Assembly: GCA_023014485.1 (NCBI GenBank)
Contig: JAJOZX010000196.1
Coordinates: forward strand, 800,001 to 864,000
Source of the DNA: Bathynomus jamesi
Lineage: Eukaryota > Arthropoda > Malacostraca > Isopoda > Cirolanidae
Length of the DNA: 64,000 nt
Direction of reading: 5' to 3'
Below are positions 46,236 to 56,597 of this stretch, one piece after another; within the stretch, counting starts at the first letter, position 1, and every line of letters starts with the position of its first letter. The translations under genes and the position numbers were made by a program. The notes beneath the pieces are model-generated. The model was not told the DNA's origin and did not search any database. It saw only the letters and a list, made by a program, of their open reading frames with translations.

Positions 46236-46238
<3 letters not shown>
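46010..46238 (+). pseudogene. Penelope-like element, right part
   Basis: Continues the codons cut at 40986: NILECAFIHFKNNFNNSSGM, then LLKYLLPLINSC and a stop (~46124). These match the end of the minus-strand Penelope ORF at 63481. After the stop comes the 3' tail (CCTGACGAGGTGTACTTC ... CGAAAGGCCTTGGAA) ending in (TA)n at 46239-46272. Confidence 0.88.
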
Positions 46239-46273
<35 letters not shown>

Positions 46274-46350
46274 CCTTATGAACCTTATGTTGTTTCGTGC
46301 GTTGGTCTCTCTTCACACGGAGGTCAAGCTGGTGGCCCCGCCTCTATAAT

Positions 46351-46400
<50 letters not shown>
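46239..46400. repeat. TA arrays flanking a short unidentified segment
   Basis: (TA)n at 46239-46272 and 46351-46400. The 80 bp between are unassigned. Confidence 0.8.
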
Positions 46401-46402
<2 letters not shown>

Positions 46403-49198
46403 GGGCTGTGACGTAACTTTTTTAGTAACCTTTCTTAGTTACATTTTTAGTAACTATAATGGTAATTAGTTACATTTTCTGGCCGAGTAATTGTAATTAT
46501 AAATAGTTACAAAAAATCATAAATACTCGTAACTTGGACCAGTTACTTTTTTTTGTGAGGGAAAAAAGTTAGTAGCTACTTTTTTCACAAGCCTTGCTTG
46601 ATGATGTCCATGTTGTGCACAGTTCGAGTTTATTGACAATATATATCTAACGCTAAAATGACAAAATCTTATTATTTATTCGTTAAATATCAATCAATTT
46701 GGAACAAATGAACAATCTTGGCAAGTATCACTTGTCACGGAAAGTACTTTTATCAGGCTCAGATGCTCGCTAAAACCAGGAAAAATGTTGAAAGTTACTA
46801 TTGAAGTAATGAGTAACTTTTTCTCCGTTGGGCTCCTCCGACCACAATCTTATATTTGTTTCCTGTTCTATCACTCCAATTCGTCCTTTGGATCCTCCCA
46901 AGAGCCTTTGGCACTTTGGCGCCATTGACTGGGAGGTGTACTTTTCTGATTTCCCATGGAACAATTACTGATTCGGCGGCAGGGACCCCTCCGAGTGTGC
47001 TCAGCGCATCAGGGAGGTGATCCTCTCGGGCATGAAAGCGTACATTCCATATTCTATTCTTATTACTAATGCAAAAAAAAAAAATGGTTTAACTTTACTT
47101 GTTCTAATGCTATCCGCAACAGAGAGAAGGTTTTCGGAAGGTATCGTCGCCATCCAACTCCTGAATCTCACTTAGTTTATATTTCTGTCCAGAATTGTGC
47201 AAAATCTGTTCTTCGACTCCCCAAAACTTCCATCATCAGAGAAGTGTGAAAACCTATTCAATTCTAATTCTTCTCGCTCTTTCTAGCATCTATCCAAGAA
47301 CCTCTACAACAGCTTTGTTCTTCTTTCTCTCCTCCTTTCCATTCCGAAGGATCAGTTGCCGTCACTTCTCCCGATAAAGCTGAACTCTTCACTCAAACTT
47401 TCGACTCCAACTCAACCCTGGATGATTCCGGTGCTGTTCCTCCATCTCCTCCTCCCTCTGACTTAATTATGTCTGAAATTAGAATCTCTTCCAAAGATGT
47501 ATTTTCTGCGCTATTTGGGCTCAACTCTAACTCTAAGGTCCTGAAGGTGTCTTTCCCGTGCTGACCCCCCCCCCTTAGGCAAACGCTTTCGTCTCTGTCT
47601 TTCATTTGCTACTTTTCGTTCCTGCTGGAAGTTCGCTTTCATTCAGCATGTCCTTAAGAAAGGTAACTACTATCAACCCTCCAATTATAGTCCAATTGCT
47701 TTGATTTTTTGCCTTTCTAAAGTTTTTAATCTATCCTTAATAGGAAGATTCTTGAACACCTCTCCACTCACAATCTTCTTTCAGATCGTCAGTATAGGTT
47801 TCCTAAGGGACACTCTACTGGCGATCTTCTTGCATATCTCTCTGACTCATAGTGATCCTCCTTTCGGGATTTCGGTGAAACCTTTGCTGTTGCACTAAAC
47901 ATATCAGAAGCTTTTGATAAAGTCTGGCACAAATCGTTAGTTTTCAAACTACCTTTCTTCGGTTTCTATCCTTCTATCTGTGCCTTGATCTCTGATTTCC
48001 CTTCCGGTTGATTTATAGCCACGGTTGTAGATAGCTACTGTTCTTCTCCAAAAATTCTTAATAATGGTGTTCCTCAGGGTTCTGTCCTGTCACCCACTCT
48101 CTTCCTTTTATCCATTAATGATCTATTAAGTCGCACTTTCTGTCCTATTCACTCTTATGCCGATGATTCCACTCTTCACTTCTCCAATCGCTTCACAAAG
48201 CGTCCCTCTCGACAGTCATTCCATGCTTCGCGTAGGACGGCTATGGTACACCTGACCTCTGATCTTTCTACTATCTCTGATTGGGGCAGAGAAAACCTCG
48301 TGGCTTTCACTGCCTCAGAAACTCAGTTCCTTCATCTGTCTACTCGTCATAATGTTCCACACGACTATCACTTACCTTTAACAATACACAAATCAATCCT
48401 TCCTCTTCTTTTAACACCCTTGGTATTTCCTTTTCTCATGAGCTTTCTTGGAAAGATCACATGTATGCTCTTTCTAAAACAGCTTCTTAAAAAACAAAGA
48501 AGTGTACTGTACCAGTGTACCGACTCCGCAATTTCTTCACTCCTACTCAGTTGCTGTCTCTGTACAGGGGTCTTGTCCGCTCCCGTATGGAGTACGCTTC
48601 TCATATGTGAAGTGGCTCAACCCACACAGCTCTACTTGAATGGATGGAAACAAAAGCTTCTCGTTTCATCATTTCTCCACCTCTTACAGATTGCCTTCAA
48701 TCTCTCTCTCTCTCTCTTCGCCGTAATGTTGCTTTACTCTCTCTTTATTATCGCTATTAAACGGACACTGCTTTTCTGAACTCTCTAACTGTATACCTCC
48801 TCCTTTAAGGAGGAGGCAGTAGCAGAATTTCTGCACTTTCTCATTCCTTTTCTGTCCAACTCTCTAACGCGAGGGTTAATAGGTATTTCCAATCTTTCAT
48901 CTACTCAACCGGTGAACTCTGGAACAATCTTCCTCAATCCATCTTTCCCCCTGTCTATGACCTCCAATTTTTCAATCGCTGAGTGTCCAGGCATCTTGAA
49001 AATCATGGACCTTGATTTAGGTTCTCTTCTTCCCATATGGGGGACCATCTTTCCCGCATAAAATGGCTACTTTCTGAAAGAGCAACTAATAACTAGTTAT
49101 TTTTTTGAGAGAATAACTAGTAACTGTAACTAGTTACTTATTTGAGGCAGTAACTGGTAAATGTAATTAATTACAAAAAAGTAACTGTCACAACACTG
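46401..49198. mobile_element. hAT-like element shell with TAGTTAC subterminal repeats
   Basis: The left end CAGGGCTGTGACGTAACTTT and the inverse of the right end, AGTTACTGT...CAACACTG, form imperfect TIRs. Both subterminal regions (46420-46600, 49085-49190) are dense in TAGTTAC/GTAACTAG, as in several animal hAT families. The middle is occupied by a LINE (46825-49075). No hAT transposase is present. The flanks are TA and GT repeats, so no TSD can be read. Confidence 0.7.
46825..49075 (+). pseudogene. Jockey-like LINE, endonuclease end to RT C-terminus
   Basis: SDHNLIFVSCS (~46835) is the final SDH box of the endonuclease, followed by PPKSLWHFGAIDWEVYFSDF. RT pieces: PSNYSPIALI (~47680-47710), NNGVPQGSVLSPTLFLLSIN (~48062-48120), SYADDSTLHFS (~48155-48185), then WSTLLICEVAQ in the thumb, and the shared 3' tail to about 49075. 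It is the longest of four copies of this family here (others 795-1460, 30548-30775, 58203-58290). Several frameshifts. Confidence 0.85.
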
Positions 49199-49210
49199 TG
49201 TGTGTGTGTG

Positions 49211-49247
<37 letters not shown>

Positions 49248-49332
49248 TAAGGAAGCCAAGTGGCAGATGAAATATTATTTTTAATAGGAAATAGAAAAGA
49301 AATTAAGATTAATTCTAAATAATATATATAGG

Positions 49333-49377
<45 letters not shown>
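49197..49377. repeat. (GT)n/(TA)n blocks
   Basis: GT and TA tracts at 49199-49246, TA at 49335-49376. Confidence 0.9.
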
Positions 49378-49380
<3 letters not shown>

Positions 49381-49767
49381 CAGAATTATAAATACCACCC
49401 AGAAAAATAATTTGTGAAATAAGGATAATTTTAAAATAGAAATTTTATTTTTTTAAGTTTCATTTCGGCGAAAAACAATAAATCTTTTTTGATTTACTTA
49501 AAATCAAAATAATAATAATAATAATAATAATAATAATTCCAAAAAATTTGCGCCAATATTTTTTTGTATTTTACAGAATTTTTTTTTTTTTTTTCAAAAA
49601 TTTTAAAAAAATTTTATTTTAAGTTAGTAAAAATAATTCAGTGATACCACGTTTATAGGTTTAATTCGTTTGATATAATGTTGCATCGTGACCCAAATGT
49701 GACTGAAGGAAAATGAAAAAATAAATTGACATTTCCAAATTTTATAATGACGAAACAGGAAGTTATC

Positions 49768-49847
<80 letters not shown>

Positions 49848-50204
49848 CGAAGAAATCTTTAAATAATGGGATACTTTAAAAGTTATGTGTACGCTGTAAT
49901 AACACTTGAACAATGATTTTGTCTCGGGAAAAGTTTGTATCATTATTATAGAGCTTTTAACGCTGATTACAAAAATGGTCTTATTAGTCTCCTATCACTA
50001 TAGTTTTTGAGAAATTTCCATTTTTATGTTTTTCGAAAAAATATTCAATTTTTGTAGTAAAAATTGTTTGTGACTAAACTATGCGTGATACGGTGTGTTG
50101 TTCTGTAATGTGCTGTGATGTTTGTCTTATTAAGTCGTGTGTATTGCTACTTTTATATCATAGTATGTGTGATGTTTAAATAATTATAGCCAATACACAA
50201 TATT
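49378..50204. other. Gene-free stretch
   Basis: (AAT)n at 49508-49537, poly-T near 49580, (TA)n at 49769-49845. No gene. Confidence 0.5.
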
Positions 50205-51010
50205 GAAAATGAAAATGAAAATGAAAAGGTTTATTGGCAGACTATAGTATGACAAATATTATTAATACAATGACAGTTCATACACTAAGGATAGAAATAT
50301 ATACAATTGATTAGAAATAATACTGTAATGTCGAAGTTAAGTGGAGCTACCGACAGACGTTTTTGTACCAAGAAGTCCATAGCTTAGGCCTTAGAGGATA
50401 AATGGCAGGACTCATGGATAGCTTGGATCAGGGCTTCTCAAACTTTTTTCACTTGCGACTCCTTTGGATCAGACAAATTTTTTCGCGACCCTTCACTCAA
50501 TGTCATAAAAGCAATAGGTACTAACATTGTATATTTATGAAAAAAATAATATTTTCAAATGTTTCTGCGACCCCCAATAATATTTACGCGACCCCTAGTT
50601 TGAGAAGCGTGGGCTTGGATGATCAGGTTGGTTGATTTTTTAATTCTTTGCATTAGACTGTATTGAGCACGTCTTGTTACCTCGGGGAAGCTCGGGACGT
50701 TGCGGGTAGCAAACATTTGCGAAGCTGAGCATCTCGGGGGTAATTTATGTATGAGTCTAAAAGACCTGTTGTACAGCAAATTTAGGGTTCTGCCAGAACC
50801 TTTTTTATAATTCACCCAGAGTTGCTGTCCGTATATATTACTGCAGAAAGTACGAAAGAGAGTGCCTTTAGCTTCACTTTACAGAATCGAAAGTTCCTTA
50901 TGGTCATATTCGCTTTAGCACACAGGCTTCGAGATTGTTTTCTTATATCCGAGTCATCATTCAAGGAGCTTGTAATAGTTTGACCCAAATACTTAAACTG
51001 TAATATTATA
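50205..51010 (-). pseudogene. LINE reverse transcriptase C-terminus, minus copy
   Basis: Minus strand: FKYLGQTITSSLNDDSDIRK (~50940-51000), LCAKANMTIRNFRFC, then NYKKGSGRTLNLLYNRSFRL (~50750-50812), RCSASQMFATRNVPSFPEV and the tail ending in the (GAAAAT)n tract at 50205-50230 (the complement of a TTTTCA repeat tail). It is the same LINE as 54840-55678, where the frame is intact. A frameshift near 50812 and the MITE at 50429-50612 disrupt it. Confidence 0.88.
50429..50612. mobile_element. hAT MITE, TSD GCTTGGAT
   Basis: CAGGGCTTCTCAAACTTTTT and CTAGTTTGAGAAGCGTGG are inverted ends. GCTTGGAT flanks both sides (50421-50428, 50613-50620). The uninterrupted site occurs in the sister LINE copy near 55450-55470. 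Confidence 0.92.
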
Positions 51011-51228
51011 CATATTATATACAATATACAATAATTTTATAATATAAGATTTCATGGAAACTATACGACGACAAAATGAATAACATTTTCGGAATCAGTA
51101 GCGTTGACTTCATATAGACCAGCTTTCTTTGTTGCTGAGACAGAATAAAAGTACAAGTTTGTTGTTCAGTGTAATCAGAAAACAGGCCCAGAAACTGGTA
51201 CAGCGCTCGAGCCAGACGAATCCTGTCA

Positions 51229-51617
51229 AGAGTTGGAAAGATTACTCATATTCGTTAAAAATCTGTGATTACGATTACAGCGGATCGCTGACATGACGAT
51301 TACGATTACAGCGGATCACTGACATGACGATTACGATTACAGTGGATCATTGACATGACGATTACGATTACAGCGGATCGATGACATGACGATTACAGCG
51401 GATCGATGACATGACGATTACGATTACAGCGGATCACTGACATGACGATTACGATTACAGCGGATCGCTGACATGACGATTACGATTACAGCGGATCATT
51501 GACATGACGATTACGATTACAGCGGATCGATGACATGACGATTACGACTACGATTACTGGAATGACGTGTAATTATTACAAATGTAATCGATTACACAGA
51601 GCAATCTTTCCAATGCT
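51229..51617. mobile_element. Short element with TIRs enclosing a tandem array
   Basis: AGAGTTGGAAAGATTACTC at the left and GAGCAATCTTTCCAATGCT at the right are inverted ends with three mismatches over 19 bp. The interior is nearly all the 31-bp array with GATTACGATTAC motifs, and GTAATCGATTACA near the right end. No TSD was found. Confidence 0.5.
51266..51556. repeat. 31-bp tandem array, about nine units
   Basis: Unit CATGACGATTACGATTACAG plus CGGATCACTGA. One unit is short. Confidence 0.95.
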
Positions 51618-51981
51618 GATGCTATCCATTGCACTTCCTCCAACAACAATGAGAGTCAGTAGTAGTATGGTTGCACTTTCGGAAAGGAATATGGGGGTAC
51701 TGGTGGTGTCGAGAGCGGAGGAGGTTGGGGTATTTGTAAGGGAAGAAGCCATGTCCGTATATGAGGCTTTTATCAGATGGGATCAGTCGACTTATCTGAT
51801 TATCAAATGTGATAAAAACGTCTCAAAATGTTTTCAACAAGAAATTCGAGAAAGATTTTATGTCTCAAAGTTTGGAGAAATTTTAATTGGTTTCATTTAT
51901 TTGTTATTTGTTATTTTATTTATTCTCATTTATTTATTTATTCACTTTTCTCATACTTTTGGAAAGGAATATGGGGGCAAA

Positions 51982-51985
<4 letters not shown>
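51618..51985. other. Gene-free stretch with unassigned ORF
   Basis: A plus frame runs from the array to 51984. Its C-terminal part is hydrophobic, but I see no domain or initiation context. Probably not a gene. Confidence 0.3.
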
Positions 51986-52038
<53 letters not shown>

Positions 52039-52140
52039 TATAATAATTCCAATTCCAATGAAAATTACAGGGAATATGCATACATACGTGGCAAATATAA
52101 AGTAAATATAATAAATAAAAAAAATTATATATATATATAT
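51986..52140. repeat. (TA)n blocks
   Basis: TA arrays at 51986-52044 and 52123-52140 with unassigned sequence between. Confidence 0.9.
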
Positions 52141-53744
52141 CGGGTGGCCACAAAAAAACTTTACTTAATTGAAAGTTTAATAACTGCAACAATTCAAAAC
52201 TTATGCGATTGAGATTTTGCACACATAACAGACGCATATAATCTATAATTGCTGGAATTTTCAAATATGTAGGTTCTATAGTTTTGTTACAGTGAACAAT
52301 TTAAAAGCATATGTCTAAAAATAGCATGCCTGGTGTGCATCTGACACGTACGTGCGCTAGCGTAGGCTAAACCTAATGTAGCGTAGTATGACACGCGCGC
52401 TGGCGTAGGCTAAACCTAATGTGAATTTGCTTTCTTTTATTTTTCCGCTAAAACCCCGCCAGCATGACGTTAAGTAAAGTGATAAAGCCATCATAGAAGC
52501 ATGTGTCAAGGAAAAAGGTTGGAATGGAAATAGGATTGTCCGAGAATTCCCCGCAAAGAACTGGACTCGTCAAAGTGTTTATAACTTAATAAGAAAGATA
52601 AAGGATACTGGATCAACAGCTAGAAAACCCGGCAGCGGCAGGCCCAAAAGTGTTTCAACAGAAGAAAATAAGGCTGCCGTGGAGGAACTGATTCAATCCC
52701 AGGAGAATACACCAGGAACTCATCGCTCCCAGAGACAGATTGCGTACGACCTTGGGATTTCTCGCTCCTCTGTACAAGGGATTGTAAAACGTTTGAAATT
52801 GAAGGCCTACAAGAGAATTCGAGTTTCTCGGCGTGATCAGAATGTAAGACAGCGTAGAAAGACCCGCTGTAAATCCCTATATGAACGCTACTCAGCTGAA
52901 GACGTGCAAAAAGTTGTGTTTACAGACGAAAAGGATTTCACGTTGGAGGTGGCCAAAAACAGGCAAAATGACAGGGTTTATGGTTCAAGGAAAAAGGACA
53001 TTCCTCCCTCCAGGCTATATCATGAAACCTCACGATTCAGCAGAAAAGTAATGGTATCGGCGGGAATTTCATGGAAGGGAAAAACACGAATTCATTTTAT
53101 TGCCACAAACGAACTAAAGTTAACTCTGAGCGCTACATCAACCTGTTAGATAATGGGTTACTTCCTGATTGTTGTCAGCTGTATCCTGATGAGGCCTACA
53201 TTTTCCAGCAAGATGGGGCACCCGCCCATACAAGCCGAGCGACCCAAAATCATCTAGAGCAAGAGACCCCTAATTTCATCAAAAAGGATGAATGGCCGCC
53301 TCAGTCTCCCGACTGTAATCCGATGGACTATTCAGTATGGGATTCCCTCATGGTGAAGGTTTACGGCAGCCAAAAAGACAAATTCACCGAAGATGACTTA
53401 AGGAGAAAATCAGTAGAGCATGGGAGGATATCACCTTAGATGAGGTTCGAAAGTGCATCTCCTCGTGGAAGAAGCGATTGAGGGCAGTTTACCAACAGGG
53501 AGGTGGTCACATTGACCATTTGTTTAAGTAATTTTGTTAAGTTCAAATTCATTTTCTTCGGCATGCTATTTTTAGACATATGCTTTTAAATTGTTCACTG
53601 TAACAAACTATAGAACCTACATATTTGAAAATTCCAGCAATTATAGATTATAACCATCTGTTAATGTGTGCCAAAGCTCAATCGCATACGTTTTGAATTG
53701 TTGCAGTTATTAAACTTTGAATTAAGTAAAGTTTTTTGTGGCCA

Positions 53745-53746
<2 letters not shown>
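52141..53746 (+). mobile_element. Full-length mariner-like element with ~190-bp TIRs
   Basis: The left terminus GGTGGCCACAAAAAAACTTT and the right terminus are inverted, and the match continues for about 190 bp (52141-52330 against 53560-53746), ending at GCATGC. Between them is one transposase frame. The flanks are TA repeats. Confidence 0.92.
52463..53531 (+). pseudogene. Mariner-like transposase, DD37D, few frameshifts
   Basis: A candidate ATG at 52463 opens MTLSK; the main frame then gives DKAIIEACVKEKGWN, an HTH (NWTRQSVYNLIRKIKDTGS), RKPGSGRPKS, a second HTH (QRQIAYDLGISRSSVQGIVK), the first catalytic Asp in VVFTDEKDF (~52920), the second in IFQQDGAPAH (~53205) and the third in SPDCNPMDYSVW (~53320). 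The last two are 37 residues apart. The end is AVYQQGGGHIDHLFK with TAA at 53529-53531. Breaks occur only near 52480, 53115 and 53410, the last in an A-run, so it may be close to intact. Confidence 0.92.
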
Positions 53747-53839
<93 letters not shown>

Positions 53840-53845
53840 ACTAAC

Positions 53846-53878
<33 letters not shown>
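53747..53878. repeat. (TA)n, (ACTA)n, (TA)n
   Basis: TA to about 53807, ACTA tetranucleotides to 53849, TA again to 53876. Confidence 0.95.
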
Positions 53879-53880
<2 letters not shown>

Positions 53881-54099
53881 TTGGGCTACGTCGTGGCCGA
53901 TGGCGTAACACCGCTTCCCGGAGATCAGCGAAGTGAAGCGACATTGGGTCTGGGTAGTAGTTGGATGGGAGACCGTCCTCTGCGCCCAGATTATGTAGCG
54001 ACCCGTGGTTCGGATACCACGTGTAAAGCTGTATGTCCCCTCCGTCATATGACCTTAGATGTTGCGAAGGAGGTTAAATAACCCCACTTAAAAAAAAAA
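53881..54099 (+). mobile_element. 5S-rRNA-derived SINE (SINE3 type)
   Basis: The first ~95 bp resemble 5S rRNA with its internal promoter: GATCAGCGAAGTGAAGCG (box A region), GGGTCTGGGTAGTAGTTGGA and TGGGAGACCG (box C). A non-5S body follows (CGACCCGTGGTTCGGATACC, GACCTTAGATGTTGCGAAGG), ending in poly-A at 54090-54099. The body recurs without the head at 19929-20018, which shows that this is a dispersed SINE and not a 5S gene. SINEs of this class are transcribed by RNA polymerase III. Confidence 0.82.
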
Positions 54100-54416
54100 A
54101 TATAAAGTAAATATAAACTGAAAATAACAGGCATTACTTTCGTACCGACCCTCGGATATAAACCTGTATTTTTTGTCTTAATTATGACGTCATAATCGTA
54201 ATTGCTAATGCATACATAGTTTTAATTAGCTAAAGATTTTAAGACTATTTATTCATTTCGTTAAACCCTCCGTCTGCCTTGTAACCGGTCATTGCGTAAC
54301 CCGCCCGCGTCGAACCGTAATACCGCCGTGGCTCCCGGCTCGAATCCCCAACGCGAACCAGGCTGAATTTATGCTTTGTCTCGTTTACTAAACTTTATAC
54401 GCATATACTTATTATA
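54100..54416. other. Gene-free stretch
   Basis: No gene. 54150-54180 vaguely resembles 8865-8900. Confidence 0.35.
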
Positions 54417-54499
54417 CCTAACTTAACGTAGCCTAATCTAACCTCTCTTAATCTAACTTAACCCGGCCTAATCTAACCTAGCTTAACCTAACCTATCCC
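54417..54499. repeat. Degenerate CCTAA repeats
   Basis: Ten or so variants of CCTAA/CTTAA/CCTAATCTAA. This is the complement of the arthropod telomere repeat TTAGG, in a degenerate interstitial form. Confidence 0.6.
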
Positions 54500-54547
54500 T
54501 ATTTCATATTTTCTTTTTGTGTACTATGCTTCTTTTATGCTTGTATT

Positions 54548-54548
<1 letters not shown>

Positions 54549-54606
<58 letters not shown>
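54549..54606. repeat. (CT)n microsatellite
   Basis: Pure CT over about 58 bp. Confidence 0.95.
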
Positions 54607-54608
<2 letters not shown>

Positions 54609-54839
54609 CCTGGAAACACAAAATTTTTAGGGATATGCTTGTTTACATCGTTTTGTATTTCGATCATAACAAATCTGGAGACTTTTGCATCTCGTTCAGG
54701 CGTTTTCTCTGTGGAACGCTCACCCTTCGATAAGAGAGCTAAAAACAAACAAGAATGTACCTTTTGCTTAAGCTTTGTACTTTTTCGAAAGATTATCTTA
54801 TATACCTACTTACAGTAGTTACGCGGAATTCTGTTGTTG

Positions 54840-55678
54840 TATAGATAACACAAGGATAAATAACTTAGTTTATGCCGATGATATGGTGTTAATAAGTCCC
54901 TCTGTTAAAGGTCTGGATCGGCTACTAAATGTCTGCGAAGTGTATTCGCAGAAACATGATATTCTTTTTAATGTTACAAAAACTAAGGTTATGCAATTTC
55001 ATCCTAAAAGCTGTAATCAGCCAGCTGATATAAGGTTTAAAATGAATGGTGAAGTAATTGAGGAAGTACAAGAGTTTAAGTATTTGGGTCACACTATTAC
55101 CAGTTCATTCAGTGATGACTCGGATATAAGAAAACAATCTCGAAGCCTGTGTGCTAAAGCGAATATGACCATAAGGAACTTTCGTTTCTGTAGAAGTGAA
55201 GCTAAAGACACTCTCTTTCGTACTTTCTGCAGTAATAAATACGGTCAGCAACTCTGGGTGAATTATAAAAAAGGTTCTGGCAGAACCCTAAATTTGCTGT
55301 ACAACAGGTCTTTTAGACTCTTACATAAATTACTCCCGAGATGCTCAGCTTCGCAAATGTTTGGTACCCGCAATGTCCCGAGCTTCCCGGAGGTAACAAG
55401 ACGTGCTCAACACAGTCTAATGCAAAGAATTAAAAAATCAACCAACCCGATCATCCAAGCTATCCATGAGTCCTGCCATTTATCCTCTAAGCTATGGAAT
55501 TCTTGGTACGAAAACGTCTGTCTGTAGCTCCACCTAACTTCGACAGTGCAGTATTATTTCTAATCAATTGTATATATTTCTATCCTTAGTATATGAACTG
55601 TCATTGTATTAATAATATTTGTCATATGGACTATAGTCTGCCAATAAACCTTTTCATTTTCATTTTCATTTTCATTTC
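54840..55678 (+). pseudogene. LINE, RT from YADD to C-terminus (5'-truncated)
   Basis: One open frame runs from the catalytic box VYADDMVLISPS (~54868) through LLNVCEVYSQKHDILFNVTK, EFKYLGHTITSSFSDDSDIR, LCAKANMTIRNFRFC, RCSASQMFGTRNVPSFPEV to WNSWYENVCL and a stop at 55527. The 3' UTR ends in a (TTTTCA)n tail at about 55650-55678. The upstream fingers, palm start and endonuclease are missing, so it is a 5'-truncated insertion, yet the remaining frame is unbroken, indicating a young copy. The minus copy at 50205-51010 is its sister. The clade was not determined. Confidence 0.88.
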
Positions 55679-56106
55679 TACATGTACTGTATTATTATTA
55701 AATTCAATATCTTATTTATTTGTTCGCAAGTATTTTTTGTACGATTTTTTACATTTTCTTCGAGATTACGTTTTATTTAACTCTCTACCGCCGAATGAGT
55801 CGAATATGTGCCCTTTCACATGGATTTAACCCTACAAAAACGTCCGCAGTTAAAACGTTGATATTAAAGAGGCCGATTTCATCTAGGAAGTACAGTTGCA
55901 TGTTAAATTTTTGGTTTCTCATGGTTAAAAACATTCCAAACCAAATAAGCCCAAGCAAATAGAAACAAACAAACATATCACACACACACACACACGCACA
56001 CACAAAGAGAGAGAGAGAGAGAGAGAGACAATAAGAGTGTCGCCATAGTTTTAGACTTACTTTTTAATGAAAATCATTAATATCATGAAAAAGGGGATAT
56101 AATGAA
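55679..56106. other. Gene-free stretch with (CA)n(GA)n
   Basis: CA then GA dinucleotides at 55980-56029. No gene. Confidence 0.5.
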
Positions 56107-56185
56107 GGTTAGGCTAGGTTAAATTAGGTTAAGCTAGGCCTGGTTAGGTTAAGTTAATTAGGTTATTTAGATTAGGTTAAATATC
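56107..56185. repeat. Degenerate GGTTA/TTAGG repeats
   Basis: Variants of GGTTAGGCTAGGTTAAAT. Opposite in strand to the CCTAA block at 54417. Confidence 0.6.
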
Positions 56186-56236
56186 GCCATCTACAATTGA
56201 GAATGTGAAAATGTCACGGCTTTGTAAGGCAATCAA

Positions 56237-56239
<3 letters not shown>

Positions 56240-56277
<38 letters not shown>
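56240..56277. repeat. (GT)n microsatellite
   Basis: GT dinucleotides, about 36 bp. Confidence 0.95.
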
Positions 56278-56281
<4 letters not shown>

Positions 56282-56387
56282 AGACAAACTCTAAAGATGA
56301 ACTGGGAAGTGGAAAACTAACAACGAATTCGTCATAACTCCAAAAAATATTTTAATTGAAACTAAAATATTTTGTGTTACGTAACTC

Positions 56388-56589
56388 GGATCACCTGAAG
56401 ATCAGGGCCCCAGTCTTCGTTAGTTAGCCTTATAAGGCTAACTAACGAAAATATCACGACTTAACCTAACCAATCGTTAAGGGCGTACAGTTGATCTAAC
56501 GATTGGTTAGGTTAAGTTGTGATATTTTCGTTAGTTAGACTTATAAGGCTAACTAACGAAGGCTGGGGGCCCTGATCTTCAGGTGATCC
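56388..56589. mobile_element. Hairpin hAT-type MITE, copy 2, TSD CGTAACTC
   Basis: A 202-bp inverted repeat with arms GGATCACCTGAAGATCAGGG, GTTAGTTAGCCTTATAAGGC and an inner AACCTAACCAATCGTTAAGG part, homologous to 50-254. The perfect 8-bp duplication CGTAACTC lies at 56380-56387 and 56590-56597. Confidence 0.92.
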
Positions 56590-56597
56590 CGTAACTC

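Noticed and set aside
51535..51984. 149-residue ORF with hydrophobic C-terminus
   Set aside because: It begins inside the 31-bp tandem array and its end is T-rich low-complexity sequence. No domain recognised.
53881..53980. A functional 5S rRNA gene
   Set aside because: Only the promoter-bearing part is 5S-like. It is followed by a dispersed body and poly-A, and the body occurs again at 19929 without the 5S part.
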